A DNA stretch of 64,000 bases from the NCBI GenBank assembly GCA_003971905.1, contig RSEE01000004.1, positions 1,116,001 to 1,180,000 on the forward strand, written 5' to 3'. Positions within the stretch are counted from its first letter, which is position 1; each line of letters opens with the position of its first letter. The translations under genes were made by a program, and so were the position numbers. The DNA is from Moniliella sp. 'wahieum'. Its lineage: Eukaryota; Basidiomycota; Moniliellomycetes; Moniliellales; Moniliellaceae. The notes below the pieces were generated by a model, which saw only the letters and a list, made by a program, of their open reading frames with translations, had not been told where the DNA came from and made no database searches. Below are positions 1-10,926 of this stretch, piece after piece.

Positions 1-1591
1 GTGATACTGGTGATGTGTGGCCAGCGGGGTAGCAGCCGGTAGAGGGGGGAAGCTAGAGAAGGAGGGCCAGGCCCCAGGGTGCCTTACGTTACGTTACGCC
101 ACTGCATGTGACGCGTGACGCCTCTGCTGTCTGGTGTTCGGGGCACACTAGGGCACGTTTCCAGCGATCGACCGGGTACAGATATTCATACACTGGCCCT
201 GCGCCGTCTACGCGTTGCGCTTGAAGCTCGCGTGAAGCTTGAAGCTGGCTTGAAGATCCACTCGACCAATCTCTTTCCCAGGAGCATCATGCATCATTAT
301 GCCGGTGGGGCGTTCGGTGGAAATGACCCTCTGTAGCAGAGTGGGGGCCCACATCCATCACATGCATCACACACGTCAGATCATCGATTGCTTGTTACAT
401 GTTACATGTCGCTCTCCCCGCACAGCTGCCAGTCGCTCGTCGCTCGCTCGTCGGGCCTGCACAGGCACCTAATGCCTAACCCTGTCTAACCTAGGGCCTA
501 ATATCGCGGCAAGCAAGCATTGCAGTAGGATCGACCAGGATCGACCCCTCCGACCCACCCAGTACCCAGTCCTCACCAGCTCGCCCCAGCCACTCTGTAT
601 CCAATCCCGCAGTACTTCTCCAACGGCGTACTCAGCGTAATACACTCAGCGTTAACCTCACAGCGACTCAGCATTCGGATCTCAGATCTCAAATCGGGCG
701 AATGTGTCTCATGTCCACATGCCCCCCACTGGAGCCCTATGCGAGCCATAAAATAGGACAGGCGCCCCATGCCGTGCCATTTGCTAGCTGCCAGACTATA
801 GCCGAACCTATTAGCACGGAGCCAGTTTGCTCCCGACGCCGTCGAATGATTAAGGAGGGTGCTTGCACAGCAGTATACAGAGCATCCCAGTCGCTGATTG
901 GGTCGAATGATTATCGATTATCTCGATTCATCGATTAATGGGCTCCACAGAGGCCCCTGAGGCTCAGGTGCTCGGGGCTGTCCAGGCCTGCCTGCGCGAG
1001 CGTCGAACCCGGACCTAAGCCTCCCCGGGACGTTTGTTGTTCTCCAGGTTCACAAGACCCCACACTATCGGGCTGCCTCTGTTGTCCCAATCTCCAACAG
1101 GCAGGCCCACCCCGACACAGCCGTGTCCTGAGTTTCTCTATAGCTGCCACCAACGCACTCTTACTTCCTCCCCTCATCGGCCTCATCCCTCCGGCCAGTT
1201 CGCCAATCCTGGCTCATTATTCTTTGCTCAGCGCTCGGCGCTCGACCTCAGCCGTTCGTCCCCCCGCCCGCTCTCTCGGTGTCAACGCCCTGCGACCCTG
1301 TGTGCGCGCCCCTTGCGCATCCACGGCCCCTCCGCCCCACTTCGTTTTGTAAATCCGCTGAGTGCCCCCCCGCCAACATCCGCCCCTGAGTGCAAGCCAC
1401 GCTTCCCCCGTGCGATGGCCCACAAGCTTATTCCCCCGCCGCAAGCTCCGCCGCGTCCCGGCCGACTCGAAGGTGGCTGACCTGCCTGCTGAGTCTCAGC
1501 AACATGGCACTGCCCCGTCCCCGTCGGAACAACACTCTCTTGCTCCTTCTAGCCCTCGATTTCTGCATCACACGAACCGACCACTGGACTG
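1..1591. other. Left-edge intergenic DNA without a recognised gene
   Basis: No recognisable protein or RNA gene is seen. The stretch holds short heptad-type repeats: AAGCTT-centred units near 220-255, ATGCAT units near 288-300, AGATCT units near 675-692 and ATCGAT units near 910-940. From about 1050 the sequence becomes C-rich and pyrimidine-biased, as expected of the promoter and 5' leader of the gene that follows. Confidence 0.5.
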
Positions 1592-2428
1592 ATGAGTACA
1601 TCCCAGGATCTCCTGCCCCCTGCCCGTGCCCAGCCCTCTCCGGCCGGGCATCCTTCTCCCCGGAGACTGTCGAATCTGCAACGGGAGCAGCGAGAGCGGC
1701 GAGAGCAGCTGATGCTCTTCCGCAATGCAGCGCTCCATCCCTCCCTCACCGGAAACAGCGAGGAGATGGGCGCGGTGGGACCATGCACTCTCTCAACGTG
1801 CTCAACTATCGGGACCCCCTGTTGAAGAGCAGATGTGTGCGTCTCACTCTGGTGCCTTTGAGTGGAGCGAGTGGGCGGCTGCACGCCTCAACCTCCCGCT
1901 TCCAGCGCCTCACCGACACATCAATCCTCCCATTCCAATTTGCTCGCCTCCCTCGACGCGCACCAGGATCCAGGGCGGAAGCCGCGGCGCCACGGCCGTT
2001 CCTGCTGCCTCCAGGTCCAGTTTCTCCTTCGCTCGTTCCTCTCCTCGTCTCTCAGTGACCGGGTCCACGTCGTCAGCGCTGGATTCACGCTCGTCCTCGC
2101 GGCCCTTACTTTTGCTTCCCCCTGTTCGCAGGGCCGGAGTTCAAGCCCAAGCCCAAGCCCAGCGACCAGCTTGGCTTCTTTCTCGGGCACGTTGCGCCCC
2201 CGCCGCCAAAGGCGGAGCGCAGCTTGTTCGCCCGAATCGGCTTGGCTTCCCGTCGCCGCGCTTCTGCGCCTGACTCGCCTCCCCATAAGCACCTGGATCC
2301 ACAGATGGGATCAGCGATCTCCCGGTAGACACTTTGTTTCTGCCCGCTCCGCCAGCTTGTCCATGCCGGCACTGATGGAGCATGGCGACCTGCCTCCCCC
2401 CTACGAGGAAATTGAACCATCCGCCTAG
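1592..2428 (+). CDS. Unrecognised protein with N-terminal basic coil and C-terminal PPPY motif
   Basis: I do not recognise this protein. The ATG at 1592 opens a Ser/Pro-rich N-terminus beginning MSTSQDLLPP, followed by a short charged helix (LQREQRERREQLMLFRNA). The middle is Ser/Arg/Pro-rich and low in complexity. A more ordered stretch (about 2131-2328) contains FKPKPKPSDQLGFFLGHV and a PPPP run. The C-terminus ends DLPPPYEEIEPSA at the stop at 2428. PPPY is the classic ligand of WW domains and NEDD4/Rsp5 ubiquitin ligases, so a role as a Rsp5 adaptor or substrate is a reasonable guess, not shown. The reading frame changes several times, so the exact protein, and whether short introns are involved, is unresolved. 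Coding potential is supported by the charged helix and the clean C-terminus. Confidence 0.42.
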
Positions 2429-3232
2429 TCGATTTGCCTCTGCTTTTGTTGTGACTGTCGTTTATCATACTCGTACCTCTAGGTACCGACCCCACCGCCC
2501 TGAGCTCATCATCATTTCCACTTCCCCTCGCCCCAATCCTCCATCGACGACGTGCGTGCCTATCCCCGCCATCCCCGAACTCTGAAAGTGGACCGTTGTA
2601 CACTCTCCTTGTTCATGAACTGCTACGATTTTTCGGGTCGATCCACTTGGTGTGTCTTATTGACGGCAAAGGTGTAGTCAATGGATAGGCAAAACAGAAA
2701 AGAGGTATATAGTTTGCTTCGGCTTGACCGGCTGGGCCTTGAACCCCTGTCGCGCCGGATACCGGACAATGTAGTGTTGAACCCAGCCGCGAATCCACCG
2801 GTACCATGCCGTGGTCTCTCCTTTCGTTTGGGAAGGTTAGTAACTTTTCCCAGGGAATGTAAGGAAGGACGACAATCATTAATCATTGCTCATCAGCGCT
2901 GGTTGAATGAAGGATGAAGCTTGAAACTTCAAGAGCGATCTAATGTAGTTCGTCTCCCCCCCCTCCCACACACACGCCTCAAGCAGTTGATCGCCAGCAC
3001 TAACGTACCTGATAATCGGAACCTGTTCTACCTAATCGTTCATTCCCTGCAACTGTGATCATTCTTCTTCTTTCTCGTCCGCCTCAAGACGACGGTACGA
3101 GACTGATGATATGGATAGTGCGGGCATCATGGTATTGGTTGGCAGCGCATCCTCTAGGCCATGGCATGACGACACGGGGCGAGTAGACCAAGTCACTAGA
3201 GATGGCTCAGGTAAAATGCGAGCGTTGATACT
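2429..3232. other. Intergenic DNA between convergent genes
   Basis: This lies between the stop of the PPPY gene and the stop of thioredoxin reductase on the opposite strand. I see no coding or RNA signal; it presumably holds both 3' untranslated regions. A C-rich run lies near 2957-2972. Confidence 0.4.
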
Positions 3233-4468
3233 CTATGTTGGACCGAAGCTCATCAATGTCAATTTCCCAAACAACGCTTCATCTTCGGAAATGAGCCGTT
3301 CAGCCTCGAGTGCAGCCATACTGAGAAGGCAAAGGAGGTTAGTAGGCGAGTTGGACAGCACAGCGAAGCGATCGAGAAACGTACCATCCTGAGCCAGCGC
3401 TGGTAATCGCTTGCCGATACCCCGATCCTGGACATCCCCGGCGGCAAGAATCCCTTGACCGAGGTCTGCGTCTTGCCCGGCGTGTGAGGATGTATCCGTC
3501 CTCGTCGCAATCCACTTGGCCACGGACGAGATCGGTGGCTGGGCGTGCCCCACCGCATAGAACAGACCAGCAGCGGGATCACGCTCTCCTGGCCAGTCTG
3601 GTTATTGCGCACCTTGACCGCCCGCAACAAGTCCTCGTCGCCCTGGGCCTCAATCACCTCCGTCTCGTACCATACCTCAATCGCTGCCTGGGCGGCCAAC
3701 CGTTTAAACAGGATAGGGCTGGCCCGCATCTGAGGTTTGCGCACCAAGACAATCACTTTAGCCGCATACCTGGTCAAGTACAACGCTTCTTCGCATGCAC
3801 TGCTCCCGCCTCCAATCACGACAACCGTCTGACCACGAAAGATGGGTGCCCCCCATCGCACACAGCGCACGTCGAAATACCGATTGCCAGTACAATTCCT
3901 CGCAGGCAAGTGGAGCCGCTTGGCAGAGGCGCCGTTGCATAAATCAGGGTGTCGGCCAGTTCATAATCATCCTCGTCAATCGACTCTGGGGGAGGGATGG
4001 GATGGGCGCAAGGGCAACCTCGAACGGGTCACGTCGATCGCGCCAGAACCGAAAGGGCGGGAAGAGAGGTCGACCCTGGCAATGCGTCGGAAATGATGGT
4101 CGTACCAAACCGGAGGGCTGGGCACGGAACTTTTCCACAATGGCCTGCCCCGAGATGCCCTCTGGGAAGCGGGAAAGTTGCCAACGTCCGAGGTGGTGGT
4201 GAGGTCGCCCCCGGCCTGGGGCACTTCGGGCGCAGCATGGCGCGACGCATCCCCATGGTTCGTATCATCCAAGCCCAGCTCAGAGGGAAGACGTGGGCCT
4301 TCAAAAAGAAGGGGTGCAGGTTGGCCCGAGCCAAGTAGATGGCAGCCGTGTGCCCGCCGGGCCAGAGCCGACGATGACGGCGCTGTGCCGCGGGCGGGTC
4401 GCGGCGGGAGGGGGAGAGAGAGGATGAGGGAGGATGAGGGTCCGAGGGGGGCGCCGAGCTGCGGCCAT
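3233..4468 (-). CDS. TRR1: Thioredoxin reductase (NADPH), fungal low-molecular-weight type
   Basis: This flavoenzyme reduces thioredoxin with NADPH. The start ATG at 4468 precedes the FAD motif HSAVIVGSGPAG. Then come LARANLHP, GGDLTTTSDV and FGTTIISDA with VDLSSRPF, all family landmarks. The redox-active CAVC (GISTCAVCDG) lies near 3855-3875. The NADPH-binding motif VVVIGGGSSACEEALYLT follows it, then the late FAD motif AAGDVQDR. The last exon begins in a Gly-Cys pair and continues MAALEAERLI to a TAG at 3233. It follows a 64-nt intron (3321-3384, GTACGT...CTACTAAC...CAG). About 25 extra residues separate LARANLHP from GGDLTTTS, where the usual protein has about ten. Several single-base frame changes occur, one in the G run just after CAVC. 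Length fits the family. The identification is firm; the insertion is real only if those frames hold. Confidence 0.9.
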
Positions 4469-4940
4469 GATGCGGTCATGCTCACCCAGGGAGCGTGGGA
4501 GGGGGGGGGGGATGGGATGGGAGAAGGAAGAGTGGGTGTGTCTGTATCCGACTACGCTCGAAGCAGGCCGACACCGATGCTTCATCTTCCTCACTGCGCC
4601 TACGCGGACATACGCCCTTTCACCCTGGCCTACATGGCGTGACGTAAAGGACCCGTCCGTTGCAATTTCACTGGGACACCACAGACACCTCGAGTCAAGC
4701 TAGTCAACCCTAACCCCCACACTCAGGTAACCCTATGGCCATTCAACAATATTCATGGCCAACCTCGCTCCTCGCCCTTCAAGCTAGCTTCAAGCTTCAA
4801 GCTGCAAGCCTTAACCCTAAGCTTGAAATGACATCATTGAGTAATTCCTGTGATGTCTTTCTGCTTGGATCGGCTCGCCACTGCCTTCACAACTTAATTC
4901 CTCTCGACCACCATTTCCATTTGCTGCTTTCTGAACTCAT

Positions 4941-4980
4941 CTCGTTATTACAGAGTAATTCTCGTTATTACAGAGTAATA
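4941..4980. repeat. Tandem duplication of a 20-bp unit
   Basis: Two adjacent 20-bp copies beginning CTCGTTATTACAGAG are identical except for the final base. It sits in the intergenic DNA upstream of thioredoxin reductase and may be a recent slippage or insertion footprint. Confidence 0.8.
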
Positions 4981-5149
4981 ACAGTCTGAATAGGGATTCC
5001 CTCTCCCTTCCTCTCTTCCCATCTCTTTCCCCACTTACTTACTACTCGCACACCTATTATAACTCGAGCCCGCCCACGCCCGAATTGCCCTTTCCATACC
5101 TCCCTCAGCATCCCATCCGTTCTCATCCTCCCACTGAACATCACTCCCA

Positions 5150-6512
5150 ATGCCCCCCCCTGGTTTAACTGCCTTCTTCCTTCCATTCCTCGGAATGACG
5201 AAGAGGCCCAAAACGCTGTCAACAGCGTGTCGGCCGTCCTCGACGTCTTTCAAGATCACATTGCCCTTATTACCCCCTCTCAACAGAGCAGTAGTCAGTC
5301 TCACCTCATCTCCAAAGCAGCCCTGGTTTCTTGCCAAGAAGATGTCGATCGCCTAGGCTGTTTCCGACTCGAAAGCGATCCTAGTGCCCATGCGTGTGCC
5401 CTGGAGAAAGTCCAAACCATACGCGCTATATTCGGGATCTGTTGACAATTCTTCTGAATCGTTTTGCCGATCCAGACTGGTGGGAACATTGGGGACAGCT
5501 AAAAGATGGACCCATTTCTCCCACTCCTGACATGAACGCCAATCTGGACTCTTCCTCCGCGCTTAACGATGCGGATCACATTCGGGACGCTATCAGCCTG
5601 TTACGCCGCTACAGAGACTTTGGCATCCAAGGTATGGATCTGGTACATATTGCCCATGACCGCTTCCCTAATAAAATGTCGCTTTCTCTGCGCTGGACGA
5701 CGTCATTTGCACCAGACCTGCCTCTCAAGACAACTCTCCTTTTTATTTCAAAATGATTGATCAAATGTGCACGACCGTACCTGCAAAGCATATGTTGACC
5801 AGGGGGAAGGCTTTCTGGCCCTGGTTCCAGGCTCTGATGGATCGTCGGGTGTCAGTTATTCATCCCCACGCCAGAGGTACGGTCGAACTTGGCCAGAAAT
5901 ACGAGCACTACAACGAGACTCTGGATCACCAGTTGGTTGAGGTCCTCGTATCTCACATTGCCTTTGATCTATTCCATCCTATATACTCAACTGCGCGTGC
6001 ACAATTGGCTTCCGAGTATTTCATATCGGCTCAACTTCACTACGGCTATCTCACCGTCTCCCAGAAGAACGGCATGATTTTCAAGCTTCAGAAAATCCGC
6101 CGCGGTCAATGGGATGGCGCTACTCTTCTCGCACATCACAAGAAACTTGCCGCACGCTGGGAGCTCGCGACGGGAGGATCGCTTGACCCAACGCTCCTTA
6201 AGCTTTTTCTTCTTGGAGGCGTGTTGGATGACGACTTTTGCAATCAACACCAGAATGATGATTACGACACTGTGCAGTTTCATGTCAAACAATTACCGCC
6301 CTCTCCGGCTGAGAGTCTGGGCGTTGTTTATTGCTTTCGTATCGGCGGTTCATCTGCATCTGGTCCTCGATCATTCCCTTGGTTCAACGGCCGAACGACT
6401 TTCATCGCCCACTCATAATCTGTCTATACCACGACCGTTTTTCGGTCATCTCGCAAAATGGGGAGATGGACAACGAGATGAGTGTGACGCCACACTGGTA
6501 TAGTCGGCGCCG
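5150..6512 (+). mobile_element. Decayed coding stretch of a probable retroelement, Gag-like
   Basis: A coding-like stretch carries helical, charged protein sequence unlike any housekeeping family I know. The clearest part (about 5880-6290) includes KIRRGQWDGATLLAHHKKL and LLKLFLLGGVLDDDF. The pattern of a helix, an 'LLxLFLLGGVLDDDF' step and an acidic tail resembles the Gag polyprotein (UBN2-type) of Ty1/copia-like elements. It is broken, with several interruptions, and no protease, integrase or reverse transcriptase is found downstream. One copy of the dispersed repeat described below starts about 600 bp further on, which would fit a long terminal repeat. The family assignment is weak; an unknown host gene is the main alternative. 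Confidence 0.35.
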
Positions 6513-7130
6513 GTAGCCCAAGCCCGAAACCTTTTTCGGTTCATTCATTCCAATATTCCTTCCTGTGCAGGGCAGGAATCCTCTCTAGCCTCTGTAGCTC
6601 ATGTTATGCAAAACACCATCAACTGCCTGCTCCCTGGCCTCCTATAGAGAGGCCCTATTTATTAGCTACATGAGATGTCGTACGAGCTGGATTTCTGTGA
6701 AAAGAAAGCGATCCGTGTCTACAAACCAGGACGCAGGCCACCTCACCAAAAAAGACCAACTCGGAGAGCGCCTGAGAGATCCCAGAAGTTTTAAAGCGGC
6801 CTATTCCATGATGTGCGTGAGGGTGTCGGCACTACAGAGTTGATTGTTCATCACCACTCAGGTGAACAGCATCTTTTACAGATGTGTTCATCAATCCGGT
6901 AAGCAGGCCGAAACTGTCTCTTACCCTCACATGCTCTGCGCGTACTCCAGACTCCACACAAACATTCCTCTCTTCGATAATGCTTTATTCGTTTTTCGTT
7001 CCCCATCACGGTCCATATGGTGGCCGCCACAGTGTCTCTTTCGTTCCCCCTTTACCCGTCGTGGGCGTGTTGACATATACGGCCATTTACGACCCCAAAA
7101 GACACTTCCATCACCTTTGACCCAGGCTGA
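6513..7130. other. Degenerate DNA between Gag-like stretch and dispersed repeat copy A
   Basis: A/T-richer than its surroundings, with small open frames on the plus strand but no recognised domain. It is probably further decayed sequence of the same element. Confidence 0.3.
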
Positions 7131-7378
7131 ATTTCTGCATCCATATCATTGACAGAGCTTAAGGCTGTGGAACGGAGAAACGCTACGCCTAAACGGACCC
7201 ATTCATCTTGCGTGTGCTGCCTGATATATTAACACCAACCCCGTTTGAGGAACCAGAGGAATCGCCAGGGGATCAGGATCCTCTGGTGCCCGCCATCCCT
7301 TCCATACCCGAGATAGCGCGTGTGTAGATACGGATGAACGTGGTAGACATCAGAGCGAGGAACCATTTCCATTGAGCA
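7131..7378 (-). repeat. Dispersed repeat family, copy A
   Basis: Read on the minus strand, this ~250-bp block matches the plus-strand blocks at 11957-12190 and 16744-16925 and part of 49925-50035. Shared landmarks are CCTTAAGCTCTGTCAATGA at one end, a GGTTTAGGC/GTTTAGGCGTAGCG block, and a CAGAGGATCCTGATC/CTGGTTCCT block. It sits just downstream of the Gag-like stretch, so it may be a terminal repeat. No open frame runs through it. Confidence 0.75.
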
Positions 7379-9348
7379 TCAATCTTTGAATCAATCCATA
7401 ATCGCTTAAACGACCTATACACGATCGTTCACTTATTCGCCACACTCTTCACTTCACGGACTGTGTGTGTGCCGACGACAGACAATGATGAGACTCTGCA
7501 TTAGCTTGGAGACACGGGTGTCGGTGCCGCGACACGCCACAGGAGGCAGTGTGGACGATGCTAACCTACATATACTGTGCCTCTTATAACCTCTTAGATT
7601 ATCTTTTAGATAGCTTTTTCAACTTTAACCTTGCTTCAAGCCTCTCAAGAGGGCCCCACTGCCTCGTTCGACCCTTTCGAGGACACGGCCTCGGGAAATT
7701 TCTGTCGGGAGAGGCACCCTGCAGGCACCGTTTTTGTTGCGTTGCACCATGTGCGCGAGAGAGTCTATTGGTTCCAGCATCTGAAACGCTGACTTATCTG
7801 TTTGACGTGAGGTGCATGCTACAGGTAATCTCACCAGTGACATGATTTGCCACATGTCACACAGTGACTAGTGACATGTGACATGTCATACATGCGACAT
7901 CGCTCCTGGCGACCCGCAACGCCTGCAACGCCTCAGGCGCCTGACCGGCCTGAGCGTTTAAGCCCACAGTGGCGTTGCACAGAGCTCACATCTGAGGTAC
8001 ACGTCACACAGGTATTTGTCTGTTAAGCGTCACGCGCGACGCGTCAAGCTCGTCAAGCTTCAAGAACTTGATTGCATTACCATATGCAACACTCAGCCCA
8101 CAGTCAATAATCGTACTCAATACTAATACTATCTTAAGTATCATGCCGATCTATGTACATCATGAAAATCCCTCGGCTGATCCATCCCTCCGCTCAGCCA
8201 TTGAATCATTATTCTTGTTTTTTCTGTCCGAAAAAGCACTGATTTTGGTTATTGGGTTAGTTGGGTACCCCTTTCATATAGTGTGGAGAATAACGCGCAC
8301 ACGGCATCCTTCCTCGCCCCGGGGTCTGGCATATGTGCGCGATGAAAATATAAAAACGGAGGGGAGGGATTAGCTTATCGGGACAATGGCAGAAGAATCA
8401 TCTCGCCGTGTTTTTGCGAACACCTATAGGAGTTTTGTCGCGCTCGGTGGCGCCGTTAGCGCGTCAGCGTTCTTTTTGGCCATACGCGCACGACGCATCT
8501 ATGCCTGTAATTCTGGGTGTTCTAAAGCTGCTGACGCAGCGCTGACGGTCGGACGCGGTCCAGACCGTCTACCTTTAACGAGAATCAATAATTCCATTGT
8601 GGTCACCGGAATGTATTATGGGAGGGGAGCATTCAATATTCTCAAGGGTACCCCCCGCCCGTTCGCACATGTATATACTCAATCCTTTTATCGACCTTAT
8701 CATTAAAAACGTTAAACATATACTAACCTCCTTTTTCAACGTTCATCCACTTTGCGCAACTGGTTAGTAGTATAGTAGTAAAGTCCCTGTCACCGGGATA
8801 ATGCGTAGCCCCCACACAGATCTGATATACAGTTGTCACCACACCAAAATGAGAGAGGTAATCAAAAGCCGTAAGGCTCTGCGACATGTGAGTGTCTCCC
8901 ACTCCCCCCCCCCCCAACAAAAGTCCTACTATATTGTACTATAAATAGCGCCAGCAGCGCGCATGGAGAGAGACGAATGAGACCGTAGATGGTGACATAC
9001 AGTTTTACCCCATCAGGAGTCGCCTGCGGTGTGACCTAATAACTGAACGAAGCGTCTGAGAGAGATGTCATATAGTGTCAAACTCTTCAGGAGGAAACAG
9101 GGAGGATGTGGACAGAAATTCAAACGGTTGGGTGTGTGTGAGGAGAGGTTTACACGGTCAATTCGAGCAAGGGAGGGGGACGGGTACGGGGAATAGCGTG
9201 CGGTGTGACGACGACTGGATATATGGCGCAAACACATAAAGGAATCACGGTGGTAAAATGGCCATAAGCAAAGCACTAAGAAAGATATTAAGTGTGGGAG
9301 TCAAAGGCATTAGGAGGTTGAATCGGCGAAAGCAAAAGGAGCTCAAGT
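7379..9348. other. Intergenic DNA with repeats
   Basis: No secure gene. Heptad-type CATGTGA/ATGTCAC units occur at about 7852-7893, and CCTGAGCG-type units at about 7915-7965. A 106-codon frame at 8386-8706 begins with an ATG about 30 bp after TATAAAA (8349-8355), but has no recognisable domain. A long C run lies near 8900-8914. Confidence 0.4.
8386..8706 (+). CDS. Small unrecognised open frame (doubtful)
   Basis: This 106-codon frame opens with an ATG in an acceptable context, about 30 bp downstream of a TATAAAA at 8349-8355. The N-terminus has a hydrophobic patch (FVALGGAVSASAFFLAI) that could be a membrane segment or signal anchor. No family is recognised, and the rest is not clearly protein-like. 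It could be chance in a gene-poor, repeat-bearing stretch. It is listed only because of the TATA spacing and the hydrophobic segment. Confidence 0.18.
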   Translation: MAEESSRRVFANTYRSFVALGGAVSASAFFLAIRARRIYACNSGCSKAADAALTVGRGPDRLPLTRINNSIVVTGMYYGRGAFNILKGTPRPFAHVYTQSFYRPYH

Positions 9349-10926
9349 TTATTCTGTTTCGTCCAATCCCCCGCCTTGGCCGCAAGGGGCTGAAGCGGGA
9401 GCACACGGCGGCAGCGACAGCATCTCCCTGAGCATGTCATAGTCTTCCTGCTCTGGTGCGGTGGTAGGGTCGTGACCATAAAAGGACCAGTTACATGGGA
9501 ATAGCGGGTTGTTCGTAAAAATAGCCTCCTGGGCCTGGCCGGTAATATTGGCGTCGTTCGTCATGCGGTGGGGGATGACACCGAGAGTGTGTTGAAGTCT
9601 TGGTCGATCGGAGAATCCAGTAGGGAGACAAGATTCACCCCGCAGCCGCGAACATGTCTGCAAATGACGTATCTTCAACGCTACTTGCCTGTTGGAAGGT
9701 TGGAGTAGATGTGTCGTGGACCAGGCCCAAGCCTGGCCCTGTTTCGTTCCTGCCGGCATTGATGCCAGGATGGTTTACAATTTGGATTTTGAAGAATGCT
9801 TGGAGTCGGAACTGGAGGGAAAAAGGGATCCACATTGGTGAGGATGGGCCACGGAACAGAGGGCTGGGTGTTGGGGAGAGCATCATAGGTTCCATGGGAA
9901 ATAAGGGTGAGTTCTCTAATGGAGTAGTGGAAGAGCTGAAAGGGAACGTGGAGCCGGCTCTGCATGGGGTGAAAATGACAAAGTGGATGCCGGAAAGTGG
10001 GCGCATGCGGACCCTGCTGAGTCATGAGTGGCTTGACAAAGGCTGGGATGGGCTGCATTTCAGGCTGAGATACAGGAATATGCTTCTTTTGCATTTCCTG
10101 TTGCGTTTTCTGCCGTCGAGCATCACGGTTGCGCTGCCGTGCCTCCAGCCGGGCAATCTTCCTCTGCCCCTTCAAGCCGTGCACGGCGCATCCGTCTGGT
10201 TTCCCCCCGGGCCTGCTGGACCTTTTCCAAGGCAGCCCTATCGTGTCCTAGCTGGCGCAGAGCCAAGTCGGCATAAGCTAGTGTCCGTGTCTCCAGTGAT
10301 GAGTCGGGTGAAGCGCCTGGTGGAACTTAGCTGACTTTACTGATGAGGGGCTCTTGCGTGTAGAACGCGAGGATTTGGGTGCTTGAACTTCCAGTTGGGA
10401 TAGAGGCGCGCGTGCTCCCTCCCCTTTTCTTCAGCCCGAGCATGCCACTCACGCCGCTCGGGGGCTGGAAGATTGTGCCATACCGCTCTCAGGATCTGAG
10501 ATGCGTGACTCATGTGGGTGACTTGAGGCAACTCATCCGACTTAAGGAACCAGGAGCGGAAGAGCATGAAGGCGTTGGGAGGTCGTTTGATGTGCCCCGG
10601 CTCCCGTTTCTTCTTCGCATGGGATTTCTTGTGGACAGTAGACCCCCCCTTCTTGCAGGTCTCCAATGCTTTGCTGGGTGATGTATGAGAAATCAGTGTC
10701 TTATCGGAGCTGGTACTGCACACAGACCCGCGCCCAAGCCAGGCGTTTTCTCCTTCCCCATAATCGCGCTGCAGAGTATGGATCGTCAGTATTTTCTTTC
10801 GTTGGCTGAATCAGGAGAGGATGCCCACTTACTATGAGCGCGGGTGACCAAGACGGAGAAAAGTTTAGAGTCGACGCGTGGGCCTTTGGGCAGCCCGTCC
10901 ACAACCGTACATGGAGGGGACGGCAT
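9349..10926 (-). CDS. HMG-box transcription factor
   Basis: A DNA-binding protein with a MATA/SOX-type HMG box. The box (about 10360-10600) reads IKRPPNAFMLFRSWF, then QILRAVWHNLPAPERREWH and ends YPNWKFKHPN. RPPNAFMLFR and the Trp residues are hallmarks. A Lys/Arg-rich stretch (HKKSHAKKKREPG) precedes it, a likely nuclear signal. A long charged helix follows (LAYADLALRQLGHDRAALEK and IARLEARQRNRDARRQK), probably a coiled coil. The C-terminus is Pro/Gln-rich and ends GGGLDETE at 9349. The start at 10926 (MPSPPCTVVDG) is chosen because a TATATATA lies about 110 bp upstream. A 64-nt intron (10769-10832, GTAAGT...CTGCAG) follows exon 1, but the frame across it does not match the box, so either a base is missing or the start is wrong. 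The family is firm; the target genes are unknown. Confidence 0.75.

Noticed and set aside
4501-4511. Long G run beside the thioredoxin reductase start, C runs at 8901-8914 and 35205-35219
   Set aside because: Simple homopolymers with no further structure; their lengths are probably unreliable in this sequence.
4695-4735. TAACCCTAACCCCC / GGTAACCCTA, resembling telomere repeat
   Set aside because: Only two or three imperfect units inside a gene-rich region; too few for an interstitial telomere.
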